The notes below the pieces were generated by a model. The model saw nothing but the letters and a program-made list of their open reading frames with translations, was not told where the DNA came from and searched no databases. The position numbers and the translations under genes are program-made. DNA of 64,000 nucleotides, taken from contig JARLGU010000028.1 of NCBI GenBank assembly GCA_031292625.1, positions 1 to 64,000 on the forward strand. Direction: 5' to 3'. Positions 26,150 through 35,304 of this stretch are shown in pieces. Origin of the DNA: Capsulimonadaceae bacterium. GTDB taxonomy: Bacteria; Armatimonadota; Armatimonadia; Armatimonadales; Capsulimonadaceae. Numbering within the stretch: the stretch's first letter is position 1; each line of letters starts with the position of its first letter.

Positions 26150-27721
26150 CTATCGTCCGGCGACGCGCGGGGAGGCGTTGAGGGCGTAGTAGCTCTTCAG
26201 GAGCGTTTCGCGTTCGGTGGGCGTTTCGGATCGAGCCGTTGCATCGTGATCCGAGGGGTACTCGGCATCCCAGCCGGACCACTCGCGGAAGGCATGATAC
26301 GACCAGTCCCAGTGGTGCGCCTCGAAGATATCGATGGCATCGCGCAGCCATTGGGTCGAGTTGGGCGCCCAGCGCACGGCGCTGAACTCGCCGACATAGA
26401 TGGCCGCGTGGCATTGCTTCTGGAAGTCGACGACGGGTTGCAGCGCTTCGGCGAGGCTTGCCTTGTCCCACGTTTTGCCGGAAATCTTTCCCGGATAGTC
26501 AACCTTCGCCCACGCGCCGCCAACTCCTTGCATGGTGTAGCCGCCCGGCTCGTAGAAGTGAACGCTGTAGACGATGTTCTTCACGGGAATTGGGTTCAAG
26601 TACCGGAACTCGCTCGGGTCGGCATTCATCGATTCGACAATGATCGCATGATCGGGATCGTTGCGCCGGACGATCTTGGCGAGACGCGTCGCGAGAGCCT
26701 GCCAGCCGGGCACATTCTCGGGAGTGGTCCGTTCGAGCGGTTCGTTGCACAGGTCGTAGCCCCAAACGGCGGGGTTGCCGCGATAGCGCTTCGAGATCTT
26801 CTCCCAGGCTTCGGCGAGCTTATCCTGGTAGCGTACATCCGCGAAGATCCGGTCGCCTTCGAACGGGGAGATCCGTCCTCCGGGTTGAGAATGCATGTCC
26901 ACGAGGACAAGAACGCCGTACTTTTGGGCGAGCGGGAGGAATTTGTCGAGGTCCGATAGCCGGGAATCAAGCCATTTGTCGTATGCGGGGCCGAGGTCGG
27001 CTTCAGGACCGCCTGGGCGGGATCCGCCGAGCTGGTAGCGAAAGAGGTTAGCCTTCCAAACGTTCGCGAACTTTGCGACGCCCTCTTCGTCGGCGTGACC
27101 CAGCATGGCTCCGCGCAGTCGCGGCGCTGCGTGGCCGGTGTAAACAGCGGCTTTTGCCGCCGCATTCGCCGCTGCTCGCGGCGCTTCGAGTACCGTAATG
27201 CGCACATCGCTAAACTCGGCGCGGCCCGATGTGTTCTCGATTCCGAGAACAAGTTCCGCTGAGGACGCATCTTCCGGGATCTCTGCGCCAAAGCGAATCT
27301 CGTTCCAGTCGAACGTTCCGTAGACTTCGTTCTTTTGAGAATATCCTGTGCCGGACGGAGCCTTGACGACGAGCATGACCTTGACGCCGTTCCACGGATG
27401 CTCGGGCTTAACGATGTCGTAGGCTTTGACATGAGCGCTTACGACGACCCGCAGTCCACGAAGCGTGGAGACATCCAGGCTCCGGGTGACGGACGCATTG
27501 CCTGGCTGACCGGCTGGGATCGTGATGCGCAGCGCCTTGCCGCAGGTGGCTGCCTGGTCCCAGCTTACGGATGGCGAGCTAAGCCCTTGCCAGCCAGCGT
27601 CGGAAGCAGGCTTTCCGAAGTCGCAGGTATAGAGGACGTCGCCACGCTTGGCGGCGGCGAAAACGGGAGTTGTTGTCGCGAACGTCAGCGCAGCAGCGAT
27701 GACGAGCATACATAATTTCAT
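26150..27721 (-). CDS. Exported GH5-like endoglycosidase
   Basis: 523 residues. Signal peptide MKLCMLVIAAALTFATTTPVFA. Residues 28-180 form a beta-sandwich, CBM-like module. The barrel carries VLVDMHSQPGG, YDLCNEP with acid/base E327, HFYEPGG, and YVGEFSAVRW with nucleophile E445, then WDWSYHAFREWSGW. It is a clear paralogue of the gene at 7336, with the same two-domain plan and motifs. A good ribosome-binding site (CCGGAGAAG) precedes the ATG. It lies 55 bp behind the DUF1559 gene at 27777 and is probably co-transcribed from the promoter at 28769. Confidence 0.9.
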   Translation of the reverse strand: MKLCMLVIAAALTFATTTPVFAAAKRGDVLYTCDFGKPASDAGWQGLSSPSVSWDQAATCGKALRITIPAGQPGNASVTRSLDVSTLRGLRVVVSAHVKAYDIVKPEHPWNGVKVMLVVKAPSGTGYSQKNEVYGTFDWNEIRFGAEIPEDASSAELVLGIENTSGRAEFSDVRITVLEAPRAAANAAAKAAVYTGHAAPRLRGAMLGHADEEGVAKFANVWKANLFRYQLGGSRPGGPEADLGPAYDKWLDSRLSDLDKFLPLAQKYGVLVLVDMHSQPGGRISPFEGDRIFADVRYQDKLAEAWEKISKRYRGNPAVWGYDLCNEPLERTTPENVPGWQALATRLAKIVRRNDPDHAIIVESMNADPSEFRYLNPIPVKNIVYSVHFYEPGGYTMQGVGGAWAKVDYPGKISGKTWDKASLAEALQPVVDFQKQCHAAIYVGEFSAVRWAPNSTQWLRDAIDIFEAHHWDWSYHAFREWSGWDAEYPSDHDATARSETPTERETLLKSYYALNASPRVAGR

Positions 27722-27776
27722 GAGCTTCTCCGGTAGCGGAGGCGGGGTGCGCTTCCGATGGTCGATCGAACGGCGG

Positions 27777-28676
27777 TCAGTTTACAGCGAAGGTCGCGGC
27801 GAATTGGATAGCCGTGCAATCCGGCGAGTAAGCGAAGGCGTTGCCGGTTTCATTGCACCTACCTGCGCTGGTATCGCGCCCCGCCATGACGGCTTGCGGC
27901 ATGAACCATTTTGCGTGGCCATCGGCCATGACGTAGTTCGAGCCTTGCGAGTGGCGGCCGAGGGGCGAGGCAAAGACTGCTTGGCTCGCGGCGTTGCGGG
28001 TCCAGCCGTCCGTGAGCAAGTACCCCGTGGCATATTGGTCCTTTGGGGTAGTGTTGTACTGCTCAGCATAGCCGAAAGGTTCGTAACTCAGCCCGAGACC
28101 ATCGCCGACAGGAGAGCATCCAACGAACGGGATGCCGCCGCCGGGAACAATGTCGGCGCCAGCGACGTATTGCGTGCCTGAGATGTTGTAAACATCGGTC
28201 GTTGTTGCGCTCCCGTTGTTAGTCATTTCAAAAAGCATAACGGTTTTGGCGGGCGAGACGAACTTTGACAGGAGCCAACCAACGGGGGGATTCCAGGTGG
28301 AGGATCCGCCAGCGTAAACGAAGTTCATGTTGTAACCATAGGAAGTGACGGGAATCGCAGTCCCTGTGTCGCTGGGACAAATGAACGCTTTTTTACTCTT
28401 CACGTAAGGGTAAATCTGTCCAGCCCAGCCGCATCCGTTATCGTGCCAGTCACCTCCCGCGGGGACAGTTTCATCATAGTCTTGTTCGTATTGGACGATT
28501 GCGAGGCCGATCTGCTTCATATTGCTCGAACACGCGGACTGCCGGGCCTTTTCGCGGGCAGTCGCGAATACTGGAAAAAGTATTGCGGCTAATATAGCAA
28601 TAATTGCGATAACTACGAGAAGCTCAATCAAAGTAAATGCATATTGTTCATTGGTCGGATTACTAGCTCTTGTCAT
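27777..28676 (-). CDS. DUF1559 pseudopilin-like protein
   Basis: 299 residues. Leader [13 protein letters not shown], then [20 protein letters not shown] and [16 protein letters not shown]. Middle motifs are [14 protein letters not shown] and YGYNMN; C-terminal [14 protein letters not shown] precedes the ATG. It is followed by the GH5-like gene and faces, across a shared control region, the divergent GntR/LacI regulator at 28954, completing the usual regulator, pseudopilin, enzyme set. Confidence 0.92.
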   Translation of the reverse strand: MTRASNPTNEQYAFTLIELLVVIAIIAILAAILFPVFATAREKARQSACSSNMKQIGLAIVQYEQDYDETVPAGGDWHDNGCGWAGQIYPYVKSKKAFICPSDTGTAIPVTSYGYNMNFVYAGGSSTWNPPVGWLLSKFVSPAKTVMLFEMTNNGSATTTDVYNISGTQYVAGADIVPGGGIPFVGCSPVGDGLGLSYEPFGYAEQYNTTPKDQYATGYLLTDGWTRNAASQAVFASPLGRHSQGSNYVMADGHAKWFMPQAVMAGRDTSAGRCNETGNAFAYSPDCTAIQFAATFAVN

Positions 28677-28750
28677 CTCTGGTGCCTCCGTTACCCTTCG
28701 TATCGCAGCCCGGCAAAACCAGTCTGCCGCCTTCGCGCCAACTGTTTTAC

Positions 28751-28813
28751 TGTTTACAATACGATCGCATTATAACAGAGGCTAATTGCCTTGTCAAGCG
28801 CATTCTTGTAAAC
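28751..28813 (-). promoter_or_regulatory. Near-consensus promoter with flanking inverted repeat
   Basis: On the minus strand: TTGACA (28792-28797), a 17-bp spacer and TATAAT (28769-28774), a full consensus. TGTTTACAA at 28751-28759 and TTGTAAAC at 28806-28813 form an inverted repeat that encloses the promoter. Binding to both could loop or cover it. The likely reader is the divergent regulator at 28954. Confidence 0.78.
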
Positions 28814-28880
28814 GATCAAAATGGATAGGTATGATGCGAAATATCGTTCGTTTGTGCCTAACATTGCGCGTGAAGATATG

Positions 28881-28946
28881 GAAAGAGCGATTAGTCATAT
28901 TGTATCAGTGTATAGGGATTGACGTGCCAATTCAACGTGGTACAAT
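28881..28946 (+). promoter_or_regulatory. Promoter of the GntR/LacI regulator with upstream operator
   Basis: TTGACG at 28919-28924, a 16-bp spacer and TACAAT at 28941-28946. The ATG follows seven bases later, so the transcript is probably leaderless. The LacI-type palindrome GAAAGAGCGATTAGTC at 28881-28896 lies upstream of the -35 box. TTGTATCAG between them recurs in the control region at 33160. Confidence 0.7.
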
Positions 28947-28953
28947 ATGACTC

Positions 28954-30081
28954 ATGGAACGCCCGCAGATAGTGATGGATAATCCGATTGCGCCTGAGAG
29001 CTGTGCCCGGACGACCAAAGTTGCACAGGTCGCCTATGTCATCAAGCAGCGAATCAAGCGCGGCGTTTACAGCCCTGGCGACCAGCTTCCGTCGATCCGC
29101 TCCCTTGGCCTCGACCTCAACCTGACATCGCCAACCATTCAGCGGGCGGTCAAGCAGCTTGAGGCCGAAGGCGTCCTCGAGTCGCAGCATGGGGTTGGCG
29201 TACGCGTCCTTGAGAGCGCCGATTGTCGCGCGACTCCGCTCATCTTTGGGTTTGTGCAGCCCTACATTAACAGGTTTTCGCTCAACCTTCACCAGTATCT
29301 CGAAGACGCGCTCGATAGCCGTTCCAACCTCTGTGTCGTCAAAAGTACGCGCAAGGATGCGGAACGCGAGCGTCAGCAGATCGAGAAGCTGATCAACTGC
29401 GGTGTGAACGGTCTCTTGATCTGGCCGGTCGGCGGAGATACTAACGCGGAATTCTTGCGAGACGTCGTCCGCCGCCTACCTGTCGTGTTCGTGGACTGCA
29501 CGGTGACCGGCGTTCATGCTCCGTCAGTGGTGCTAGCCTATCGGGACCTCGGCCGGCAAATCGTACGTCGCCTTGCGAAGATCGGCCGGGGGCGTCTCCT
29601 GACCGTATGCGACCCCGTGAATATCTCGACATTCAACGAACTGAGGGCAGGGATGCGCGACGAGGCGGATCGGCTCGAGGGGAAATGCTCAGTTACGTTT
29701 GTCGACCAGCCAGTAATCCAGATCATCGAGCAGTCATACGAGCGCGAATTCGAGCTCGCAGATCGGTGCTATGAGACCGTAGCGCCCCTTCTTCGCTCAG
29801 GGCAGTTCGACGCCATCTTCTCGCCGAGCGGGGAGTTCTTCGATATCGTTTTCGCGCAAGGAAGCCGGATGGAGATTTTGCGAAACCTTCTGCGTGTTGG
29901 GCTCACGGAGCGGGAAGGCCAATCTCAGTGGCGTAGCCCTTATGAAGTGGATGTTGAGGAGTGGATCATCGACAACCCAAAGATGATGTTGCTCGCGCTT
30001 GACCTGCTGCAGGACATGACCTTGCGACGCACGACGACTGCGCGAAGCATCCGCGTGCCGTTTACGAGGGCGCGCGGGTAG
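28954..30081 (+). CDS. GntR/LacI-type chimeric regulator
   Basis: 375 residues. GntR winged helix at residues 24-85 (VAYVIKQRIKRGVYSPGDQL, PTIQRAVKQLEAEGVLES) and a LacI-type sensor (NCGVNGLLIWPVGGDTNAEF, RLPVVFVDCTVTG, GRGRLLTVCDPVNIS). The C terminus is ALDLLQDMTLRRTTTARSIR. The paralogue at 33252-34379 has exactly the same length and is closely similar throughout, so the two arose by duplication. The ATG lies seven bases after the -10 box without a ribosome-binding site, which suggests a leaderless mRNA. It is divergent from the pseudopilin/GH5 pair and convergent with the GH51-like gene. Confidence 0.88.
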   Translation: MERPQIVMDNPIAPESCARTTKVAQVAYVIKQRIKRGVYSPGDQLPSIRSLGLDLNLTSPTIQRAVKQLEAEGVLESQHGVGVRVLESADCRATPLIFGFVQPYINRFSLNLHQYLEDALDSRSNLCVVKSTRKDAERERQQIEKLINCGVNGLLIWPVGGDTNAEFLRDVVRRLPVVFVDCTVTGVHAPSVVLAYRDLGRQIVRRLAKIGRGRLLTVCDPVNISTFNELRAGMRDEADRLEGKCSVTFVDQPVIQIIEQSYEREFELADRCYETVAPLLRSGQFDAIFSPSGEFFDIVFAQGSRMEILRNLLRVGLTEREGQSQWRSPYEVDVEEWIIDNPKMMLLALDLLQDMTLRRTTTARSIRVPFTRARG

Positions 30082-30111
30082 GGGAACGCGAAGCGCGGCG
30101 ATCCGCAGGCG

Positions 30112-32196
30112 CTAGTGAACGGCCGTTACGTGGAGCTCGAACGCGGTCATCGAATGCGCCGGTAAGACCTGGTTCACGACTCCCTTCGAGACCATTGTTT
30201 CTGCGTTCGTCTCCGCCTCCGTGACGACCTCCGCCTGCATATTCGTGGCGCCCAATGACGGGCCCGTCACGGTCCAGCGCTTTGCGGTGACAATGTGCGC
30301 GCCGTGCAGGTTGATCTCGACCGGGATATCGGTGGTGCTGCTCTTGTTGAATGCGATCACAAAGACCGTGTCTCCACGCGCTGAACTGCTGGCGGATGCC
30401 GTTACCAGGGCGTATGCCGGGAAGATCTCCCCTGTCGATGCAGTGAGACTGATGTTTTTTATCTCCACGCGCGCATTGATCGCGGAATTGGGATCCTCAA
30501 CCCGGATGAGGGCGCTCACTGATGTCGCGTCCGGGCGGGATATATACTTACCCTCGCAGTGATGCCAAGCGCCGTCGCACACCGCTCCGCCGATTTTTGC
30601 CGCCGAGTGAGTCGCGTCCCATCCGCGCGAGTCGCCAAGCCCGAGGCTTACCATCCCCTGTCCCGCTCCCGTGGGCGTGACGCGGATATCGTAGGAAAGC
30701 GCAAAGTTCGCGCCTGTCCCAAGGGCCGATTGCGGCATTGGGATCGTCGCGAGACCTGGATAGAGGTTCTGTTTGACGTTTTTTAGATCGTACACCAGGA
30801 CGTTCGCGTCGCGTCGCGCGCCGAACGACGCCAGTTGGTTCGTATCCAGTGATTCGACATCCAGAAGGTTGCCGGGAAGCCGGACCGAGGGGATGTAGCG
30901 TTTCCCTGTTGCCGGTTTCGCGTACTGCACGCCCTCGAAATCGGCGACCGGACTCTGGACATCGCACGGAACGAGGGTCTGGCCGAAATGCTGTCCCCAG
31001 AGACGTCTCAGCGGATACGCAGGCATTGTTTTCCAGTTATCGCCTGAGCCCCGCAGCATTCCCCAATAGCCGTTGACCGCCTGCCAGTAGTTGGCGAGCA
31101 AGATGTTGCTCGACGGCTTGAGGAGCACGCGGATGAGATCGGCGCTGAACAGAGCCGCGCCGAGACTGAAGCGGTATGGCGGATTAGGCTCGTCGAAGCC
31201 GCCGTTGTACTCGGTGAGCGCTAGCGGCAAATCGTGCCCGATCGACGAGCGGATCAGCCCATGGTATGCGGCAAACATCGCCTCGTACTGGTCGGCGGAT
31301 GCCATGCAGCCGCGCATGATTCGGTCCTCCGGCGATGTGGTGTCCTGGCCGACGGCGTACCGGTGGATCACGATAAAATCGGCGTTCTTGCTTGCCTGGC
31401 GAAAGACGATCGAGTTCCAGGGATCGTCGACGGGTTTGCCGGTCGCCGCGATGATGCCGATTCTGACGCCTGGGTCCACGGCGCGCATCGCCGCAATTGT
31501 CGTATTCGCATAGGCTGAGTATTCCTCGGCGCTAAACGTTCGCCGAGGGTAGCCGCCGCCGCAATCGGTCTCGTTGCCGAGCTCGAACAGGTGGACGCGG
31601 TAGGGCGGCGTGTGTCCGCATTTAGCACGGAGCATCGCCCAGGGATGCTTTGGCGACGCCGGGGCATTGAGATACTCGACAAGCTCGCCGGCTTCCTTTG
31701 GCGTGCCGGTGTAGTCGCTGACGATGAACTGAGGCTCGGCTCCGATTGCGCGGCAAGTTGCAATGTATTCGTCGATGCCGAAATGCCATTCGCCGCGCTC
31801 GCTAAGCGGGCCCACCGCCTTTTTCCAGTCATACATGTTCGCGAGCGAGCCGCCCGGATACCGGAGGGCGCTTAGCCCGATCTCTCGCATGCGCGCGACG
31901 ACATACGGATCCGGCTGGAGCGCCTTGTCGTCCCAAAAACCCGTTCCCGTATGCAATGGCCCCAGATAGGTTTGCTCTCCATAGACGTGCTTGGAATCGG
32001 CCGCCTCAATATTGTCTCCGAAGACAAGCCGGTTGACTCGCCCGAGCGTCTTTGCGGCGTCGATGGTAATGGTTGCCTTGGCGAGAACCGGCGTCTGCGC
32101 TCCGAAGCTCTGCCCCGTGGCGAGGGCAATCGCCAAGCTCGCCGTGCACGCTCGCCAGATCGATACGGTGTTCAAATTGCAATCCCTCGACTTCAC
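30112..32196 (-). CDS. Exported GH51-like alpha-L-arabinofuranosidase
   Basis: 694 residues. Signal peptide with [18 protein letters not shown]51-like core: [42 protein letters not shown] with acid/base E209, IVIHRYAVG, and ALTEYNGG with nucleophile E329. A CBM-like region and the C-terminal beta domain follow. Same plan as the gene at 17694. The GTG start at 32196 overlaps the TGA stop of the DUF1559 gene (GTGA), which indicates translational coupling. A TTG at 32175 with GAGGG upstream is a fair alternative that gives a more usual signal peptide. The substrate is inferred to be arabinose-containing polysaccharide. Confidence 0.87.
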   Translation of the reverse strand: MKSRDCNLNTVSIWRACTASLAIALATGQSFGAQTPVLAKATITIDAAKTLGRVNRLVFGDNIEAADSKHVYGEQTYLGPLHTGTGFWDDKALQPDPYVVARMREIGLSALRYPGGSLANMYDWKKAVGPLSERGEWHFGIDEYIATCRAIGAEPQFIVSDYTGTPKEAGELVEYLNAPASPKHPWAMLRAKCGHTPPYRVHLFELGNETDCGGGYPRRTFSAEEYSAYANTTIAAMRAVDPGVRIGIIAATGKPVDDPWNSIVFRQASKNADFIVIHRYAVGQDTTSPEDRIMRGCMASADQYEAMFAAYHGLIRSSIGHDLPLALTEYNGGFDEPNPPYRFSLGAALFSADLIRVLLKPSSNILLANYWQAVNGYWGMLRGSGDNWKTMPAYPLRRLWGQHFGQTLVPCDVQSPVADFEGVQYAKPATGKRYIPSVRLPGNLLDVESLDTNQLASFGARRDANVLVYDLKNVKQNLYPGLATIPMPQSALGTGANFALSYDIRVTPTGAGQGMVSLGLGDSRGWDATHSAAKIGGAVCDGAWHHCEGKYISRPDATSVSALIRVEDPNSAINARVEIKNISLTASTGEIFPAYALVTASASSSARGDTVFVIAFNKSSTTDIPVEINLHGAHIVTAKRWTVTGPSLGATNMQAEVVTEAETNAETMVSKGVVNQVLPAHSMTAFELHVTAVH

Positions 32197-33074
32197 TTAT
32201 AGCTGAACGTTGCCGCGATCGGCAAGGTCGAACAATCCGTCCACGTCGCCCAGTAGTTTCCGGTGGGGCCGCAAAAGCCTGACGAGCCCGTGGTGTAGGT
32301 CGTTCCCGCCGAAACGCTGTTCGGCTGGAGAAACTTGACGTGCCCGTCATCCATTACGTAGTTTGCACCGCCGCTGTGGCGGCCAGTTGCCGTGAAAAGG
32401 CCGGAACTTGCGACCGAATTGAAGATTGGACCGGTCGCATACTTTAAGGACGTACCGTAGCCGTTGATTGAGTTAGTGCCAATCCCGGCGGGCGAATATC
32501 CGGCGGCGTAAACGGGCGATCCCTGCAGATGAATATCGGCGATGAGGGGCGTTCCCGTGGTGAACTGGTTTGCCGTGATGTCGTAGGCCGGATAGGCCGT
32601 CGTACTGCCGTTGCCGGTGACCTCGAAGAGCAGGACCGTCTTTGACGGCGCGGAATACTGCGATAGCTGGAGGCCGTACGGGATGCCGGCGACGCCAAGG
32701 TTGCCGCTTGTCGTCCACGTATTGTTGGAATTGTAGCCATAAGAGACGACGGGGCTCGTACTGGTGTCGCTCGGGCAGACGAAGGCGCCGGTGCTTTTGA
32801 CGTAAGGGTAGATCTGCCCCGCCCAGCCTTGTCCAGTTCCGTATTGGCTGGCTCCGCTCGGATTGCATTCATCGAAGTCCTGTTGATATTGTAAGAACGC
32901 GATTCCGAGTTGCTTTTCGTTATTGAGGCAGGCTGTTTGGCGCGCCTTCTCCCGCGCCGTTGCAAACACCGGGAAAAGTATTGCTGCTAAAATAGCAATA
33001 ATAGCGATAACAACTAATAGCTCAATTAATGTGAACGCAGTGGTTCTTGCGGGAATGAAGTTGCGTTTAGTCAT
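32193..33074 (-). CDS. DUF1559 pseudopilin-like protein
   Basis: 293 residues. Leader [13 protein letters not shown], then [20 protein letters not shown] and [16 protein letters not shown]. Middle motifs are [14 protein letters not shown] and YGYNSN; C-terminal MDDGHVKFL. The start at 33074 is chosen because AAGGGA stands upstream and homologues begin here; the longer frame to 33143 runs back toward the promoter. It overlaps the downstream GH51-like gene by four bases and is divergent from the regulator at 33252. Confidence 0.92.
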   Translation of the reverse strand: MTKRNFIPARTTAFTLIELLVVIAIIAILAAILFPVFATAREKARQTACLNNEKQLGIAFLQYQQDFDECNPSGASQYGTGQGWAGQIYPYVKSTGAFVCPSDTSTSPVVSYGYNSNNTWTTSGNLGVAGIPYGLQLSQYSAPSKTVLLFEVTGNGSTTAYPAYDITANQFTTGTPLIADIHLQGSPVYAAGYSPAGIGTNSINGYGTSLKYATGPIFNSVASSGLFTATGRHSGGANYVMDDGHVKFLQPNSVSAGTTYTTGSSGFCGPTGNYWATWTDCSTLPIAATFSYK

Positions 33075-33143
33075 GGCGCTCGTCCCTTTCGCGTATTTCA
33101 ATCGACTGAGTGATCCATCCCCGATTTTGAGAATTGAGATCAC

Positions 33144-33189
33144 TGTATCGATGTATTGTTATTGTATCAGCGAATCTAAGTCTTGTCAA
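33144..33189 (-). promoter_or_regulatory. Promoter of the pseudopilin/GH51 operon
   Basis: On the minus strand: TTGACA (33184-33189), a 17-bp spacer and TACAAT (33161-33166). TGTATCGATGTAT at 33144-33156, downstream of the start point, is similar to the palindrome at 33209-33222 and may be a second site for the same regulator. Confidence 0.78.
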
Positions 33190-33208
33190 GCAGAATGTTC
33201 TGTATTGG

Positions 33209-33244
33209 TGTATCGACATACAGCGACGCCAGGCGTGGTACAAT
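33209..33244 (+). promoter_or_regulatory. Control region of the second duplicated GntR/LacI regulator
   Basis: TGTATCGACATACA at 33209-33222 has perfect TGTAT / ATACA arms. It overlaps where the -35 box should be. TACAAT at 33239-33244 is the -10 box. GTGGTACAATAT is identical to the paralogue's promoter. The ATG follows seven bases later, again implying a leaderless mRNA. Confidence 0.6.
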
Positions 33245-33251
33245 ATCAGGG

Positions 33252-34379
33252 ATGGCAAGTACAAAGTTGTCGACAACTCTATCGTCCGCGCCAGGCGGGC
33301 CGCTCCGACGGACGAAGGCTGCGTGGGCTGCCGGGGTAATCAAGCAGCGGATCAAGCGCGGCGTATATCGCGCCGGAGAGCAATTGCCCTCGATCCGCTC
33401 ACTTTGCGCTGACCTTGGTCTCACGCTGCCGGCTGTTCAGAGGGCGATCAAGCAGCTCGAGGTGGAAGGCGTGCTCGAATCCCAACATGGAGTCGGGATA
33501 CGCATTCTGGACAGCGCCGATTGCCGCACGACGCCCCTTATCTTCGGATTTGTTCAGCCATTTTTCGATCCGTTTTCCGTATCGCTTCACTACTATCTCG
33601 AAGACGCTCTGGACAGCCGGTCCAATCTGTGCGTGATCAAGAGTACGCGCGATGATCCGGAGCGAGAGCGGCAGCAGATCGAAAAGCTCGTCAACAGCGG
33701 CGTCAACGGTTTGCTGATCTGGCCCGTTGCAGGGGACACCAACGGCGATTTTATGCGGGAGACCGCGAGCCGGCTACCGGTCGTGTTCGTCGACCGGACG
33801 ATTGAAGGCGTCCAAGCGCCATCCGTCGTGCTTGCTTACCGGGAGTTCGGACGCCAACTCGTGCGTGAGCTTTGTAAGGCGGGGCGCGGCAGGATTTTGA
33901 CGGTTTGCGATCCGGTCAATATCTCCAGCTTTAACGAGTTGAAAGCCGGATTACGCGAGGAAGCTGAGCGCCTCCAGGGAAAATGTGCGTTGACCATCCT
34001 CGATCAGCCCCTAAATGCATTGATCGAAGCGTCTTATCAGGGCGAGTACGACCTTGCGGATCGCTGTTACCAGACCCTCGCGCCTCTGCTGACATCCGGT
34101 TGCTACGATGCCGTCTTCGCGCCGCAGAGTCAGGCCTACGACCTGATCTTTGCCCGGGAGAACGATCCCGCGGTTCTTGGGAGCCTTGCTCGCGTCAGCC
34201 TGATTACATCCGACGATCATCCCCAGCCCATCCACTATCGTCAACTGGGCATCGAGTCCTGGCTTGCCGATACGTCGACGATGATGGTGAACGCACTGGA
34301 CCTGCTTCAAGACATGACGCTCAGGCGAACGACGACCGCACGCAGTATCCGTGTCCCGTTCAGGCGGGCGAAGGGGTAG
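33252..34379 (+). CDS. GntR/LacI-type chimeric regulator (paralogue)
   Basis: 375 residues. GntR winged helix (GVIKQRIKRGVYRAGEQLPS, AVQRAIKQLEVEGVLESQHG) and LacI-type sensor (NSGVNGLLIWPVAGDTNGDF, RLPVVFVDRTIEG, GRGRILTVCDPVNIS). The C terminus ALDLLQDMTLRRTTTARSIR is identical to that of the gene at 28954. The start at 33252 is chosen because it aligns exactly with the paralogue and lies seven bases behind the -10 box; the longer frame to 33183 runs through the promoter. It is the likely regulator of the divergent pseudopilin/GH51 operon. Confidence 0.88.
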   Translation: MASTKLSTTLSSAPGGPLRRTKAAWAAGVIKQRIKRGVYRAGEQLPSIRSLCADLGLTLPAVQRAIKQLEVEGVLESQHGVGIRILDSADCRTTPLIFGFVQPFFDPFSVSLHYYLEDALDSRSNLCVIKSTRDDPERERQQIEKLVNSGVNGLLIWPVAGDTNGDFMRETASRLPVVFVDRTIEGVQAPSVVLAYREFGRQLVRELCKAGRGRILTVCDPVNISSFNELKAGLREEAERLQGKCALTILDQPLNALIEASYQGEYDLADRCYQTLAPLLTSGCYDAVFAPQSQAYDLIFARENDPAVLGSLARVSLITSDDHPQPIHYRQLGIESWLADTSTMMVNALDLLQDMTLRRTTTARSIRVPFRRAKG

Positions 34380-34654
34380 GGACTACAGGGTATTTGCTAA
34401 AGATTTTAGGGCGGCTCCAGTGCCGCCAGAGCCCCTTCTAACCCCTCGCTTCCGCTCGAAACAGCCCGTCGCCCGCTTATTCAGCAAAATGCGAGGAACC
34501 ACAGCCTATCGGCGACCCTTTCACCGAACCAACATTATAATATTAAAATTACAATACAATAGGTGCGCCGTACGAACTCGGTCGCAGACTTAGGCTGTTA
34601 TGGATGATTCTCGTCGATATGAAATTAGCCGGAGGGCCGTACGAACATGTCGAA

Positions 34655-35040
34655 GCGTTGTTTCCCTTGATGTTGACGACGACGCTGTGGTGAAGCAGGC
34701 GGTCGAGGATGGCGGTGACGATCACGGGATCGTGAAACAGCTCCGACCAGTCCGAAAACGCCTTGTTGCTCGTAATCACCGTGCTCGCCTTCTCGTAGCG
34801 ATTGGCGACGAACCGGTAGAACAGGTGGCATTCCTCCTGCGCAATCGGGGTGTACCCGACTTCATCGACCACCACCAACGCCGCCTTGTAGTGGCTCCGG
34901 CTGCGGCCGGTCTTGCCCGCCGCCTCGTCGGCCCTGAGTTTCTCAACCAGGTCCGCCATCGTCATGAAGAAGATCTCCCGGTAGGATAATCCCTGCCGGT
35001 GGTGTAACAAGATATCCAATGCTGTCTCCTGAGTTCTCAA
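34655..35040 (-). pseudogene. istA-istB fusion remnant (IS21 transposase/helper)
   Basis: The first 23 residues (MRTQETALDILLHHRQGLSY REI) match the start of IstA, the IS21 transposase. They pass directly into FMTMADLVEKLRADEAAGKT, an internal IstB segment, followed by ALVVVDEVGYTPIAQEE (Walker B), STVITSNKAFSDWSELF and TAILDRLLHHSVVVNIKGN. Most of istA and the IstB Walker A region are missing, removed by one internal deletion that kept the frame. After VVNIKGN the frame runs to 34549 without IstB similarity. Not functional as a transposase or helper. Confidence 0.7.
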
Positions 35041-35146
35041 AGATGGCTCCGTGAATGGGTGGTCTGGTAACTCCCTATTTCACCGCAGCCACGGGGGGTT
35101 GGAACGATTCCAGCCCCCGCTAACACCAAGAGTGGTACATTTTCAA
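34655..35146 (-). mobile_element. Internally deleted IS21-family element
   Basis: An istA start and an istB body are fused (see the pseudogene at 34655-35040). Upstream of the istA start, to about 35146, lies non-coding DNA closing with ATTGAAAATGTACCACTC on the minus strand, which looks like an IS21-type end. The istB side breaks off after VVNIKGN, and I cannot see the right end with certainty. The element cannot move by itself. Confidence 0.6.
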
Positions 35147-35304
35147 TCTATCGTTTTTGGAGCATCTTCATCTTACCGGCTACAGGCGAGGTATTTCGTT
35201 CCCGTCCCGCCGCTCGTCGGATCGTAGACGCCGATTGTTAAGTGCTGTTATATGATCTACGTCGTCATCTGATTCGCCCATTTGCATTTTTCACGAATTC
35301 ATTA

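Noticed and set aside
34549-35040. Intact IstB ATPase gene
   Set aside because: Walker A is missing, the N terminus is from IstA and the C terminus is replaced; annotated as a pseudogene.
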